A model generated the notes under the pieces. It worked only from the letters and a program-made list of their open reading frames with translations. It had not been told where the DNA came from and made no database searches. Position numbers and translations under genes: made by a program. This document shows, in pieces, positions 1-8,160 of a stretch of DNA of 64,000 bases; the first letter of the stretch is position 1; the number at the start of each line of letters is the position of its first letter. Origin of the DNA: Scandinavium lactucae (GTDB taxonomy: Bacteria; Pseudomonadota; Gammaproteobacteria; Enterobacterales; Enterobacteriaceae); NCBI RefSeq assembly GCF_033843265.1, contig NZ_JAWXRD010000040.1, positions 682,001-746,000 on the forward strand, written 5' to 3'.

Positions 1-582
1 GACCATCATCAGCTGCATGGACAACGTCGGGGTGTTGACGTTACCCGTCGCGTTGGAATACAGCACGTACTGAGCCCCGACGGTGCGCGCCAGGCCCATT
101 GCTTTATTACGCGAGCCCAGGCTGTCCTGCGGAGAAAGGCCCAACTGCTGTTTGGCCACCGCCAGCTGCTGTGCCGATACCAGAGTGAACTTGTTGTTGC
201 CCTGTAGCGCATTGACCAGCGCGGTGGTCGCCTCAGCGGTGTTCAGCGAACCGTTGGTCCGGTTATTAACGCTGTCGACCATCAGTACGCTGCCTGCCGT
301 CACACCATCGGCCTGCAGCATTTTCCCGACCAGCGGTTGGGCGGCACCGTTCCAGTCATAGTGACGAACACGTGGCGCGGGCTGTTCTGGCTGCGGAGTA
401 ATCGGGCCAGGCTGCGTTGGAATGGTCGGCACCACCGGCACCGTGGTCGGTGGCGGCGTCTGCGGTTGCTCTGGCGTGGGTTTGGCTTCTTCTACCGGTG
501 CCGGTTTCTCACGTTGGGCCACACAACCAGACAGGAACAGTGCCACCGCCGCGATAAACGCATAGCGACTCAGTTTACTCAT
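1..582 (-). CDS. lpoB: LpoB, outer-membrane lipoprotein activator of PBP1b (3' end cut by window edge)
   Basis: Outer-membrane lipoprotein that reaches through the periplasm to activate the bifunctional peptidoglycan synthase PBP1b. The visible 194 residues start with a lipoprotein signal whose lipobox is LFLSGC, followed by a Pro/Gln/Thr-rich linker (about residues 25-70) and the globular domain beginning near HYDWNGA, with the conserved stretch DSVNNRTNGSLN. The family is about 213 residues, so roughly the last 20 lie beyond base 1. ATG start at 580-582. It is followed 13 bp upstream by ycfL in the same orientation, as in E. coli. Identity is firm; only the C-terminus is unseen. Confidence 0.95.
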   Translation of the reverse strand, partial: MSKLSRYAFIAAVALFLSGCVAQREKPAPVEEAKPTPEQPQTPPPTTVPVVPTIPTQPGPITPQPEQPAPRVRHYDWNGAAQPLVGKMLQADGVTAGSVLMVDSVNNRTNGSLNTAEATTALVNALQGNNKFTLVSAQQLAVAKQQLGLSPQDSLGSRNKAMGLARTVGAQYVLYSNATGNVNTPTLSMQLMMV

Positions 583-595
583 TACTTTTTACCCC

Positions 596-970
596 TCAAA
601 GATAAAGATAAAGCCGGACTTTATGCGCACCCAGGCTGTTTGCGCCGCCGTAAAGCGTGACCGAGGACTGTGCCGGAATGGTCACCGTACGCGGTGCCTC
701 CAGCGGATGCATTTCCAGTCCTCTGGCGTCATACCAGTAAAAACGATAGTGAACGGTGACCGGCGTTGTACGCTCGTTATAGAGCTGGGACGAGGCCGTC
801 GCCTGGATTTCTGAGGTCGTGAGCTGTGGATTTTCAGCGCTGATCCCGGCCGCCAACACATTGGCCTCCATGACCAACGTCTGCTGCTCACCCACCGGAA
901 TTTCCGGATGCGAGCCACAACCCACCAGCAGCATGCCCGTAAGCAGTGCGGCAATTCGGCCACCTTTCAT
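596..970 (-). CDS. ycfL: YcfL, small DUF1425-type lipoprotein
   Basis: Predicted lipoprotein of 124 residues with no established function. The ATG at 968-970 gives a short signal peptide ending in the lipobox LLVGC (Cys near residue 18); a longer reading frame upstream lacks a signal peptide and runs into hinT, so I reject it. The mature part contains a beta-rich domain with TVHYRFYWYDARGLEM typical of the YcfL family. It lies between hinT (4 bp away) and lpoB (13 bp away), so the three are probably one transcript and YcfL is probably envelope-related by association. The function is not shown by the sequence. Confidence 0.9.
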   Translation of the reverse strand: MKGGRIAALLTGMLLVGCGSHPEIPVGEQQTLVMEANVLAAGISAENPQLTTSEIQATASSQLYNERTTPVTVHYRFYWYDARGLEMHPLEAPRTVTIPAQSSVTLYGGANSLGAHKVRLYLYL

Positions 971-974
971 GTGA

Positions 975-1331
975 TTATCCTTTATGCGCGAGCATTGGAC
1001 CCAACGGACGACCACCCAGCAGGTGCATATGAATATGATAAACCTCCTGGCCTCCGTGGCGATTACAGTTAACAATCAGGCGATAACCCTCTTCCGCAAT
1101 GCCTTCAGCTTCAGCAATTTTTGCCGCCACGGTCATCATGCGGCCTAATGCCTGCTCATGTGCTGCCGTCACATCGTTCACCGTCGGGATCAGGATATTC
1201 GGGATAATCAGAATGTGGCTTGGGGCCTGTGGCGATATATCACGAAAAGCAGTCACCAGCTCATCCTGATAGACAATATCCGCTGGGATTTCACGACGAA
1301 TAATTTTGCTGAAAATCGTTTCTTCGGCCAT
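975..1331 (-). CDS. hinT: HinT, purine nucleoside phosphoramidase (HIT family)
   Basis: Histidine-triad hydrolase that cleaves AMP-lysine-type phosphoramidates in the cytoplasm. The 118-residue protein matches the family length. The ATG at 1329-1331 (MAEETIFSKII) is chosen over an upstream in-frame start because it matches the conserved N-terminus. The catalytic HIT motif His-x-His-x-His is seen near the C-terminus as YHIHMHLLGG, with the upstream RLIVNCNRHGGQ strand. First gene of the hinT-ycfL-lpoB run. Confidence 0.95.
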   Translation of the reverse strand: MAEETIFSKIIRREIPADIVYQDELVTAFRDISPQAPSHILIIPNILIPTVNDVTAAHEQALGRMMTVAAKIAEAEGIAEEGYRLIVNCNRHGGQEVYHIHMHLLGGRPLGPMLAHKG

Positions 1332-1631
1332 GGCTTGTTCCTTTTTATAGATTACCGTGCGGTATCGAGTCTTCATCTAATAGCGTAAGAGTATGAGCGA
1401 GTTAGTCTCTTTCTTTCAACCTGATCCCCTACTTTTGTTTTCCAATATTAATTTTGCGCTGAATGCTTAACCACTCCTTGGTTTTATCGACCCGCCCCGG
1501 GGATTAAAACAAAGTTTCAAATACCTGCTTACATCCGTTTACAGAGATAACGTGAATGCGTATATTTCGCATTTGCATTTTCATGCAATAACACCGCGCT
1601 TATAACAACAACCAACATAAGGGTTTCACCG
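1332..1631. other. hinT-fhuE divergent intergenic region
   Basis: 300 bp between divergently transcribed hinT and fhuE that must hold both promoters. fhuE is Fur-controlled in E. coli. The best Fur-box-like stretch I can see is at about 1546-1564 (GATAACGTGAATGCGTATA), which matches roughly 12 of 19 positions of the GATAAT-type consensus; that is weak. I see no open reading frame or strong hairpin here. Confidence 0.4.
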
Positions 1632-3821
1632 ATGTCTTTCACTTTTGACTCCAGGGACAAGCAGCACAGACTGCCCGCCTCGCCGTCACGTCTCGCAGCC
1701 TGTATTGCGGTCGCCTTACTGCCGGGGGCCGTACATGCAGCGCCCCTCTCTCTTAACGAAGAAACCGTGGTCGTCGAGGGCACCGTCGATAACGCGACAG
1801 ATAACGCACAGGACAAGGATTACAGCGTTAAAACCACCACAACCGGCACAAAATTACTGTTGGTTCCCCGTGATATTCCGCAGTCGGTGAGCGTCATTAG
1901 CCAGCAGCGTATGCAGGATCAGAACCTGCAAACCATCGGCCAGGTGTTAACCAATACCACCGGCGTAACGGCCCAGGTGCAGGACAGTGACCGCACCGTG
2001 TTTTATTCTCGGGGTTTCTTCGTCAGCAACTATGCCTATGACGACCTGCCGACGTCCATCAGTGAAGTATGGAACTTCGGTGATACTGCCACGGATACCG
2101 CCATCTATGACCGCATCGAAGTGGTTCGTGGGGCAACCGGCCTGATGAGCGGCACCGGCAACCCGGCCGCCTACGTCAACATGGTGCGTAAACACGCTGA
2201 CAGCCGTGAGTTTCAGGGCAACGCCTCTGTGAGCTACGGCAGCTGGGACAAACAGCGTTATGTTCTCGATTTACAGGCTCCGTTGGTGGAATCCGGTAAG
2301 GTACGTGGGCGCGTCATAGCGGGCTATCAGGACAACGATTCGTGGGTGGATAACTATCACTACCGTAAAAAATTCCTCTACGGCGTGGTCGATGCCGATC
2401 TCACCGACAGCACCACCCTGTCACTCGGCTATGAATATCAGGAAAGTAACACCGAAGACCCAACCTGGGGCGGCCTGCCGACGTGGTACGCCGACGGCAG
2501 TAAAACCCATTACAACCGCAGCGATACTGTAGCCCCTGACTGGGCCTACTCCGATAAAGACAGCACTAAAGTATTCGCCAACTTTACCCAGCGCTTTAAT
2601 AACGGTTGGGAAGCGCATGTTAATGGGATGCACGCGGAAACTAACTTCGATACCAAACTGATGTACATGTCGGGCTATCCGGATAAAGAAACCGGCAACG
2701 GAATGGTTGGCTACGGTGGCTGGAACCGCGGCGAGCGTAAACAGGACGCGGTCGACGCGTTCCTGCGCGGCGGCTTTGAGCTGTTTGGTCGTCAGCATGA
2801 GATGATGGTCGGCGGTAGCCTCAGCCATCAGCGTAACCATTACGATAACTCGATGCCGGATGCCCTGTATGGCATGGTCGATATTGGCAGTTTCAAAAAC
2901 TGGAAAAGCAATATTCCCGACCCGCAGTGGACCGCGTGGAAACTCTACAGCAAAGACGATATTAATCAGTCGTCAGCCTATACCTCCGCGCGTTTCTCAC
3001 TGGCCGATCCGCTGCATCTGATCCTCGGTGCGCGTTACACCAACTACAACATCAAGTACAACCCGGCGGGCGCACCGGATACGCGTCTGGAAAGCACCAA
3101 AGACGATGTTACCCCGTACGCAGGTTTGGTGTATGACATCAACGAAGACTGGTCGGCATACGCCAGCTATACCAACATCTTCCAGCCGCAGGACAAGCGC
3201 GATGTCAACGGACGGTATCTTGATCCGACCACCGGCAAGAGCTACGAAGCCGGGGTGAAAGCCGACTGGTTTAACACCCGTCTGACGACCTCGCTGGCGG
3301 TGTTTCGCATCGAACAGGATAACGTAGCGAACAACACCTATACCTACCTGCCCAGCGGTGAGTCAGTCTATGAATCGCTGGATGGCGTGGTCAGTAAAGG
3401 CGTGGAGTTTGAGCTGAATGGCGCGTTGACCGACAACTGGCAGCTGACCTTCGGCGCGACACGTTACGTGGCAGAAGATAAAGACGGTAAGGCGGTAAGT
3501 TCCGATCAGCCGCGTACCACCCTGAAACTGTTTACCCGTTATCAGTTGCCCATGCTACCGGAACTGGCCGTGGGTGGGGGTGTGAACTGGCAGAATAAAA
3601 CCTGGACTGATGTCAGCGGCGGACCAAACGGTCGCGATTACGTCGACCAGGGGAGCTATGGGTTGGTCAATCTGTTCAGTCGCTACCAGGTTACGAAAAA
3701 CTTTGCTTTACAGGCGAACGTGAACAACCTGTTCGACAAAGAGTATTACGACTACGTCGGGTCTTATCTGGTGTACGGCGCACCGTTGAATTTCTCCGTA
3801 TCAGCGAGCTACGATTTCTAA
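1632..3821 (+). CDS. fhuE: FhuE, TonB-dependent outer-membrane receptor for coprogen / rhodotorulic acid
   Basis: Outer-membrane ferric-siderophore receptor powered by TonB-ExbBD. 729 residues. The signal peptide (about residues 1-36) ends at VHAAP and is followed by a TonB box (ETVVVEG), then the plug domain (about 60-170, with RDIPQSVSV and VEVVRGATGLMSGTGNPAA) and a 22-strand barrel ending in the terminal aromatic SASYDF. DPLHLILGARYTNY, NLFDKEYYD and ELFGRQHEMM support FhuE rather than other hydroxamate receptors. From memory, the N-terminal plug and extracellular loops are noticeably diverged from E. coli FhuE while the strands are conserved, so ligand preference may differ. ATG at 1632. 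Confidence 0.9.
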   Translation: MSFTFDSRDKQHRLPASPSRLAACIAVALLPGAVHAAPLSLNEETVVVEGTVDNATDNAQDKDYSVKTTTTGTKLLLVPRDIPQSVSVISQQRMQDQNLQTIGQVLTNTTGVTAQVQDSDRTVFYSRGFFVSNYAYDDLPTSISEVWNFGDTATDTAIYDRIEVVRGATGLMSGTGNPAAYVNMVRKHADSREFQGNASVSYGSWDKQRYVLDLQAPLVESGKVRGRVIAGYQDNDSWVDNYHYRKKFLYGVVDADLTDSTTLSLGYEYQESNTEDPTWGGLPTWYADGSKTHYNRSDTVAPDWAYSDKDSTKVFANFTQRFNNGWEAHVNGMHAETNFDTKLMYMSGYPDKETGNGMVGYGGWNRGERKQDAVDAFLRGGFELFGRQHEMMVGGSLSHQRNHYDNSMPDALYGMVDIGSFKNWKSNIPDPQWTAWKLYSKDDINQSSAYTSARFSLADPLHLILGARYTNYNIKYNPAGAPDTRLESTKDDVTPYAGLVYDINEDWSAYASYTNIFQPQDKRDVNGRYLDPTTGKSYEAGVKADWFNTRLTTSLAVFRIEQDNVANNTYTYLPSGESVYESLDGVVSKGVEFELNGALTDNWQLTFGATRYVAEDKDGKAVSSDQPRTTLKLFTRYQLPMLPELAVGGGVNWQNKTWTDVSGGPNGRDYVDQGSYGLVNLFSRYQVTKNFALQANVNNLFDKEYYDYVGSYLVYGAPLNFSVSASYDF

Positions 3822-3886
3822 CCCCACACCCGGCGGCGTTTCGCTTGTACGAGCCGACGGTTTATCGCCGTAAAATGACATTAAAA

Positions 3887-3908
3887 AAGGCAGCCAATCG
3901 GCTGCCTT
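3887..3908. terminator. Bidirectional terminator between fhuE and ptsG
   Basis: Perfect 9 bp stem AAGGCAGCC/GGCTGCCTT with a 4 nt loop between two convergent genes. It is preceded by A-rich and followed by T-rich sequence, so it can end both transcripts. Confidence 0.85.
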
Positions 3909-3929
3909 AGTTTTCTCCCCACTCACTGC

Positions 3930-5366
3930 TTAGTTGTTGCGGATGTATTCATCCATCTCGGTTTTCAGGTTATCGGACTTGGTGCCGAAAATTGCCTGAA
4001 CGCCGGAGCCTGCAACAACCACACCTGCCGCACCCAATTTCTTGAGGCCAGCCTGGTCAACTTTTGCCACATCGGCAACGCTGACACGCAGACGGGTAAT
4101 ACATGCGTCGAGGTTAGTGATGTTTTCTTTACCACCGAAAGCTGCGACCAGAGCCGGAGCCATTTCGCCACTAGCTGCGCCAGCTTTGCTATCTTCGGTT
4201 GCATCTTCACGACCTGGAGTCTTCAGATCCAGTGCTTTAATCAGCACACGGAACACGGTGTAGTACACCGCGGCATAGCACAGACCCACAATCGGGAACA
4301 GCCACAGGTTGCTGCTGTTACCAGACAGTACCACGAAGTCGATCAGACCGTGCGAGAAGGACGTCCCGTCACGCATACCCAGCAGGATACAGATTGGGAA
4401 TGCCAGACCTGCCAGAACCGCGTGGATGATGTACAGGATCGGCGCAACGAACATGAAGGAGAACTCGATAGGCTCGGTGATACCGGTCAGGAACGAGGTC
4501 AGCGCTGCGGAGATCATGATACCGCCCACTTTTGCACGGTTCTCAGGTTTTGCTGAGTGCCAGATGGCAATCGCAGCCGCCGGCAGACCGTACATTTTGA
4601 ACAGGAAGCCACCAGACAGTTTGCCTGCAGTTGGGTCGCCTGCCATGTAACGTGGGATATCACCGTGGAACACCTGGCCTGCGGCGTTGGTGTATTCACC
4701 AATCTGCATCTGGAAAGGTACGTTCCAGATGTGGTGCAGGCCGAATGGTACCAGGCAACGTTCAATGAAGCCGTAGATACCGAACGCGACTACCGGGTTC
4801 TGGTACGCAGCCCACTGAGAGAAGGTCTGGATAGCCGTACCAATCGGTGGCCAGATGAAGGACAGCACGATGCCGGTAAAGATGGCAGCCAGACCAGAGA
4901 TGATCGGAACAAAGCGCTTACCAGCGAAGAAGCCCAGGTACTCAGGCAGCTTGATACGGTAGAAGCGGTTGAACATGTACGCCGCGATGGCACCTGAGAT
5001 GATACCACCGAGAACACCGGTATCGGCCAGGTGTTTCGCTGCAATCTCTTCCGCAGGTAAATGCAGAACCAAAGGCGCAACCACAGCCATGGTTTTCACC
5101 ATGATGCCGTAGGCGACAACGGAAGCCAGCGCCGAAACGCCATCGTTGTTGGTGAAGCCGAGGGCCACACCGATTGCGAAGATAAGCGGCATGTTTGCAA
5201 AAACAGAACCGCCTGCTTCAGCCATTACATGAGAGACGACGGCTGGCAGCCAGCTGAAGTTTGCAGAACCGACGCCCAGCAGGATACCTGCGATGGGCAG
5301 TACGGATACCGGCAGCATCAGCGATTTACCGACCTTCTGCAGGTTAGCAAATGCATTCTTGAACAT
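3930..5366 (-). CDS. ptsG: PtsG, glucose-specific PTS enzyme IICB
   Basis: Inner-membrane permease that phosphorylates glucose during import (phosphate from Crr/EIIA-Glc). 478 residues, one more than I recall for E. coli. The N-terminal IIC membrane domain (about 1-385) contains the GITEPIEFSFMFVAP sugar-binding signature, followed by a linker (LKTPGREDATED) and the IIB domain with the phosphorylated Cys in NLDACITRLRVSV. ATG at 5364-5366 matches the conserved start MFKNAFANLQKVGKSLM. A reading frame continues 57 codons upstream, but that stretch is the known 5' leader, not protein. Control by Mlc, CRP and SgrS is supported by sites listed separately. Confidence 0.97.
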   Translation of the reverse strand: MFKNAFANLQKVGKSLMLPVSVLPIAGILLGVGSANFSWLPAVVSHVMAEAGGSVFANMPLIFAIGVALGFTNNDGVSALASVVAYGIMVKTMAVVAPLVLHLPAEEIAAKHLADTGVLGGIISGAIAAYMFNRFYRIKLPEYLGFFAGKRFVPIISGLAAIFTGIVLSFIWPPIGTAIQTFSQWAAYQNPVVAFGIYGFIERCLVPFGLHHIWNVPFQMQIGEYTNAAGQVFHGDIPRYMAGDPTAGKLSGGFLFKMYGLPAAAIAIWHSAKPENRAKVGGIMISAALTSFLTGITEPIEFSFMFVAPILYIIHAVLAGLAFPICILLGMRDGTSFSHGLIDFVVLSGNSSNLWLFPIVGLCYAAVYYTVFRVLIKALDLKTPGREDATEDSKAGAASGEMAPALVAAFGGKENITNLDACITRLRVSVADVAKVDQAGLKKLGAAGVVVAGSGVQAIFGTKSDNLKTEMDEYIRNN

Positions 5367-5373
5367 ATTGAGA

Positions 5374-5393
5374 GTGCTCCTGAGTATTTGTGC
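5374..5393 (-). promoter_or_regulatory. SgrS small-RNA target over the ptsG ribosome binding site
   Basis: In the minus-strand mRNA this reads GCACAAATACTCAGGAGCAC just upstream of the ATG. The core ACTCAGGAGCAC is the part that pairs with SgrS in E. coli and includes the Shine-Dalgarno AGGAG. The sgrS gene is not in this window, so the pairing is inferred. Confidence 0.6.
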
Positions 5394-5466
5394 TTTTTTT
5401 ACGCTTTCACGCATTGGCGAGAGGGGGAGAATCTCGCCGTGTACAGGACATCTAAGCGTCCTTTTA

Positions 5467-5488
5467 TTTATTACGCAGAGTAAAATAA
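5467..5488 (-). promoter_or_regulatory. Mlc operator upstream of ptsG
   Basis: On the minus strand TTATTTTACTCTGCGTAATAAA, close to the Mlc consensus TTATTT-N-TCGTAATAAA and differing in one base from the E. coli ptsG site as I remember it. It lies about 100 bp upstream of the start codon. Mlc would repress ptsG in the absence of glucose. Confidence 0.65.
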
Positions 5489-5503
5489 ATCGGTTTATTT
5501 TTG

Positions 5504-5519
5504 TTTGACAGCCATCACG
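5504..5519 (-). promoter_or_regulatory. CRP-cAMP site upstream of ptsG
   Basis: On the minus strand CGTGA-TGGCTG-TCAAA, a near match to TGTGA-N6-TCACA. It sits just upstream of the Mlc operator, the arrangement known for ptsG P1 in E. coli. Confidence 0.6.
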
Positions 5520-5589
5520 TTTCAGCCAGCAATTCACTAAAAACTTGCATTATTTTACAAAAGTTGTTTCTACTCATTACAAAGAGAGG

Positions 5590-5617
5590 GTTCACCGCCC
5601 TTTTTGAGGCGGTGAAC
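5590..5617. terminator. Perfect inverted repeat between ycfH and ptsG, possible ycfH terminator
   Basis: 10 bp perfect stem GTTCACCGCC/GGCGGTGAAC with an 8 nt loop, 49 bp past the ycfH stop codon. There is no strong T-tract directly after the stem on the minus strand (CCCTCTCTTTG follows), so it is at best a weak intrinsic terminator of the pabC-ycfH operon or an mRNA 3' stabilising hairpin. Confidence 0.45.
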
Positions 5618-5665
5618 TTTACTCGCTTTGGGTATTAATTACGAGCTTTAAAATAAGCTGACGAA

Positions 5666-6460
5666 TCAGGCAGATCGCAGGCGAGCGTGGTCGATATGGA
5701 ACAGCGTGGCGAAGTTTTCAGTGGTCTGTTGCGCCAGCTGTTCAAGGGATACCCCTTTCAGTACGGCCATGTATTCTGCGACATCGCGGGTCATCGCCGG
5801 CTGGTTCTCTTTCCCCCGATGCGGGACCGGTGCCAGGTACGGTGAATCGGTCTCCACCAGCATCCGATCAACCGGGACATACCGCGCCGCATCGCGTAGC
5901 TGTTCGGCGTTGCGGAAGGTGACGATGCCGGAAAACGAGATATAGAACCCCAGATCGAGCAATTTACCCGCCGTCTCCCTGTCTTCTGTGAAACAGTGTA
6001 GTACGCCCCCGCAATCCGTCACCTTTTCATCGCGAAGAATAGCCAGCGTATCTTCCCGTGCATCACGGGTATGGACGATGACCGGCTTGTTAAGCTCGCG
6101 ACCAATACGGATATGCTCGGCAAATGAAGCCTGCTGACGGGCTTTGGTTTCCGGGGTGTAATAATAGTCGAGACCGGTTTCGCCCATTGCGACTACGCCC
6201 TCTTCTGCCGCCATCCGCCGCAGTTCAGCAAAGTCATATTCCTCATCCTGATTAAGCGGGTGAACGCCGCAGGAGAAGACCACGTTATCGCGCTCGCCGA
6301 CCAGCTCACGCATACTGCGATAACCCGGCAGCGTAGTCGCCACCGCCAGGCAAAACTTCACGTCACGGGCAGCGGCTTTCGCCAGCACGTCGTCCACGTC
6401 CTTATGCAGTGACTGATAATCGAGGCCATCAAGATGGCAGTGCGAGTCGACTAAAAACAT
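5666..6460 (-). CDS. ycfH: YcfH, TatD-family metal-dependent hydrolase
   Basis: 264-residue metallohydrolase of the TatD family (TIM-barrel, putative DNase or D-aminoacyl hydrolase; substrate unproven). Metal-binding motifs are visible: the N-terminal DSHCHLDGL, MGETGLDYYY (about 90-100), VIVHTRDAREDT, VLHCFTED and VETDSPYLAPVPHRGKEN near the C-terminus. ATG at 6458-6460. Last gene of the pabC-mltG-tmk-holB-ycfH run, 57 bp after holB. Confidence 0.93.
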   Translation of the reverse strand: MFLVDSHCHLDGLDYQSLHKDVDDVLAKAAARDVKFCLAVATTLPGYRSMRELVGERDNVVFSCGVHPLNQDEEYDFAELRRMAAEEGVVAMGETGLDYYYTPETKARQQASFAEHIRIGRELNKPVIVHTRDAREDTLAILRDEKVTDCGGVLHCFTEDRETAGKLLDLGFYISFSGIVTFRNAEQLRDAARYVPVDRMLVETDSPYLAPVPHRGKENQPAMTRDVAEYMAVLKGVSLEQLAQQTTENFATLFHIDHARLRSA

Positions 6461-6517
6461 AATGTCTCTCTCTTTAATATTTCTTTTTGACAGGTGAATG
6501 GCTTACAGATGAGTTTT

Positions 6518-7522
6518 CTACACGTGAGCAAGGGGCAACACGCTGGCGGGTTGCTGCCAGTGTTCCCAGCGTAACAAGCGGTCGTTGAGCATCAGCTCGC
6601 GGTTCAGTCCGGTGACGTTGAGCAGCTGTTCACGGCATTCACAGGCGTCATGAGTCATCGCCTGTAGTCGTGCCGGTGAAAGGTGTTCCGCCACACGCTG
6701 CACCAGAGTCCATACATCGACGTTGGTCAGCAGGGAGATGCCCTGCTGCATTTTCTGCGCGTCCAGCAGCAGGGAGGTGAGCCAGTACAGGCGCTCCGCT
6801 ACGCTGTCGTGATTGAGTACCGGCAACAGCGATAGCCAGTCACCGCTTTGCAACGCGCCGTCCAGCGCCGTACAAAGTTGTTGCCGAGGGGCAAAACGCG
6901 ACTCGTCAAGCAGTTCCAGCGCCGCGGCGGGCGCGCCCGCCGTCAGACGTAAGGCGGTGAGTAAACTTTCTTGTGACGTTGTCACTTCCCTGCCCAGCCA
7001 AGCCAGACCGTAGTTTTCAGCCGGAGGTGCGAGGTGGAAATGACGGCAGCGACTGCGCAGTGTCGCCAGCAGCCGGGCAGGTTCTTCACATTGCAGGAAG
7101 AACCAGGTATTTTCCGGCGGCTCTTCCAGGGTTTTTAACAACGCATTCGCCGCAGCTTCCGTCAATTGTGCCGCATCGCTGACCCACACCACTTTCGCCC
7201 CGCCGAGCCGCGCGCGTTCGTAGAGTTTTTCGGTGATGGCGCGTACCGCGTCGATCCCCAGGGTGCTTTTGCCCTTTTCCGGCGCCAGGTGATAATAATC
7301 CGGATGGGTGCCCGCCTGCATCAGCTGGCAGCTATGGCATTTTCCGCAGCTTTTCTGTCCGTCCGGCGTATGGCACATCTGGAATCGTACCAGGGCGTAC
7401 ACCAGCGCATCCGCGCCCATGCCAGGCAGCGCCTGGACTAACAGGGCGTGATGGCCGCGTCCGGACTGATAGCTGGCAACCAGCAGCTCGAACGACGGGC
7501 GCAGCCACGGGTACCATTTCAT
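6518..7522 (-). CDS. holB: HolB, DNA polymerase III delta' subunit
   Basis: Clamp-loader delta' subunit that, with delta and gamma/tau, opens the beta clamp. 334 residues. The AAA+-like fold is recognisable. The zinc-finger cysteines are in MCHTPDGQKSCGKCHSCQLM (about 49-68). The sensor region ALLKTLEEPPENTWFFL and the arginine segment LLATLRSRCRHFHL are conserved. As usual for delta', no functional Walker A is present. The start codon overlaps the tmk stop (ATGA), implying translational coupling. Confidence 0.95.
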   Translation of the reverse strand: MKWYPWLRPSFELLVASYQSGRGHHALLVQALPGMGADALVYALVRFQMCHTPDGQKSCGKCHSCQLMQAGTHPDYYHLAPEKGKSTLGIDAVRAITEKLYERARLGGAKVVWVSDAAQLTEAAANALLKTLEEPPENTWFFLQCEEPARLLATLRSRCRHFHLAPPAENYGLAWLGREVTTSQESLLTALRLTAGAPAAALELLDESRFAPRQQLCTALDGALQSGDWLSLLPVLNHDSVAERLYWLTSLLLDAQKMQQGISLLTNVDVWTLVQRVAEHLSPARLQAMTHDACECREQLLNVTGLNRELMLNDRLLRWEHWQQPASVLPLAHV

Positions 7523-8160
7523 GCGCCCTGCTCCTCAACCCAGGCGGCCAGGGTTGTGCGGATGTTCTGCATCACGGTCTCCAGCGGCTGAGTGGCGTCG
7601 ATAGTGCGAATGGACGGATCGCTCGCCGCCAGTTCAAGATAACGGGCGCGCGTGCGATGGAAGAAATTGAAGGATTCTTGCTCGATACGGTCGAGGTCAC
7701 CACGCGCGCGGGCGCGTTTGAGGCCCACTTCCGGAGTGACATCCAGATACAGCGTAAGGTCCGGACGGAAATCACCCAGCACCGCGTCGCGCAGCGTAGC
7801 CAACAGATGCTGATCGATACCCCGTCCGCCGCCCTGATACGCCTGAGTCGACAGGTCATGGCGATCGCCAATCACCCACTTCCCTTCTGCCAGCGCAGGC
7901 TTAATAACCGTTTCGACCAACTGTACGCGGGCAGCATAGAACATCAGCACTTCCGCTTTGTCGGTGATCACTTCGTCGCCGACGGATTTGATATCCAGCA
8001 CCAGACTGCGCAGCTTTTCCGCGAGAATTGTGCCACCCGGCTCGCGGGTAAACACCAAATCACGGATGCCCATCTGCTCGAGGGTTTCGACCACCAGATT
8101 GCGTGCGGTGGTTTTACCTGCGCCTTCCAGGCCTTCGATGACGATATACTTACTGCGCAT
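7519..8160 (-). CDS. tmk: Tmk, thymidylate kinase
   Basis: Phosphorylates dTMP to dTDP with ATP. 213 residues, the normal length. P-loop GLEGAGKTT near residues 9-17, the DR(H/Y) substrate motif as GDRHDLSTQAYQGGG, and the LID-region arginines in RARARGDLDRIE. It overlaps holB by 4 nt and mltG by 11 nt. Confidence 0.96.
   Translation of the reverse strand: MRSKYIVIEGLEGAGKTTARNLVVETLEQMGIRDLVFTREPGGTILAEKLRSLVLDIKSVGDEVITDKAEVLMFYAARVQLVETVIKPALAEGKWVIGDRHDLSTQAYQGGGRGIDQHLLATLRDAVLGDFRPDLTLYLDVTPEVGLKRARARGDLDRIEQESFNFFHRTRARYLELAASDPSIRTIDATQPLETVMQNIRTTLAAWVEEQGA

Noticed and set aside
1489..1510. CCCCGGGG palindrome in the hinT-fhuE gap
   Set aside because: Too short and without T-run or known operator match to call a site.
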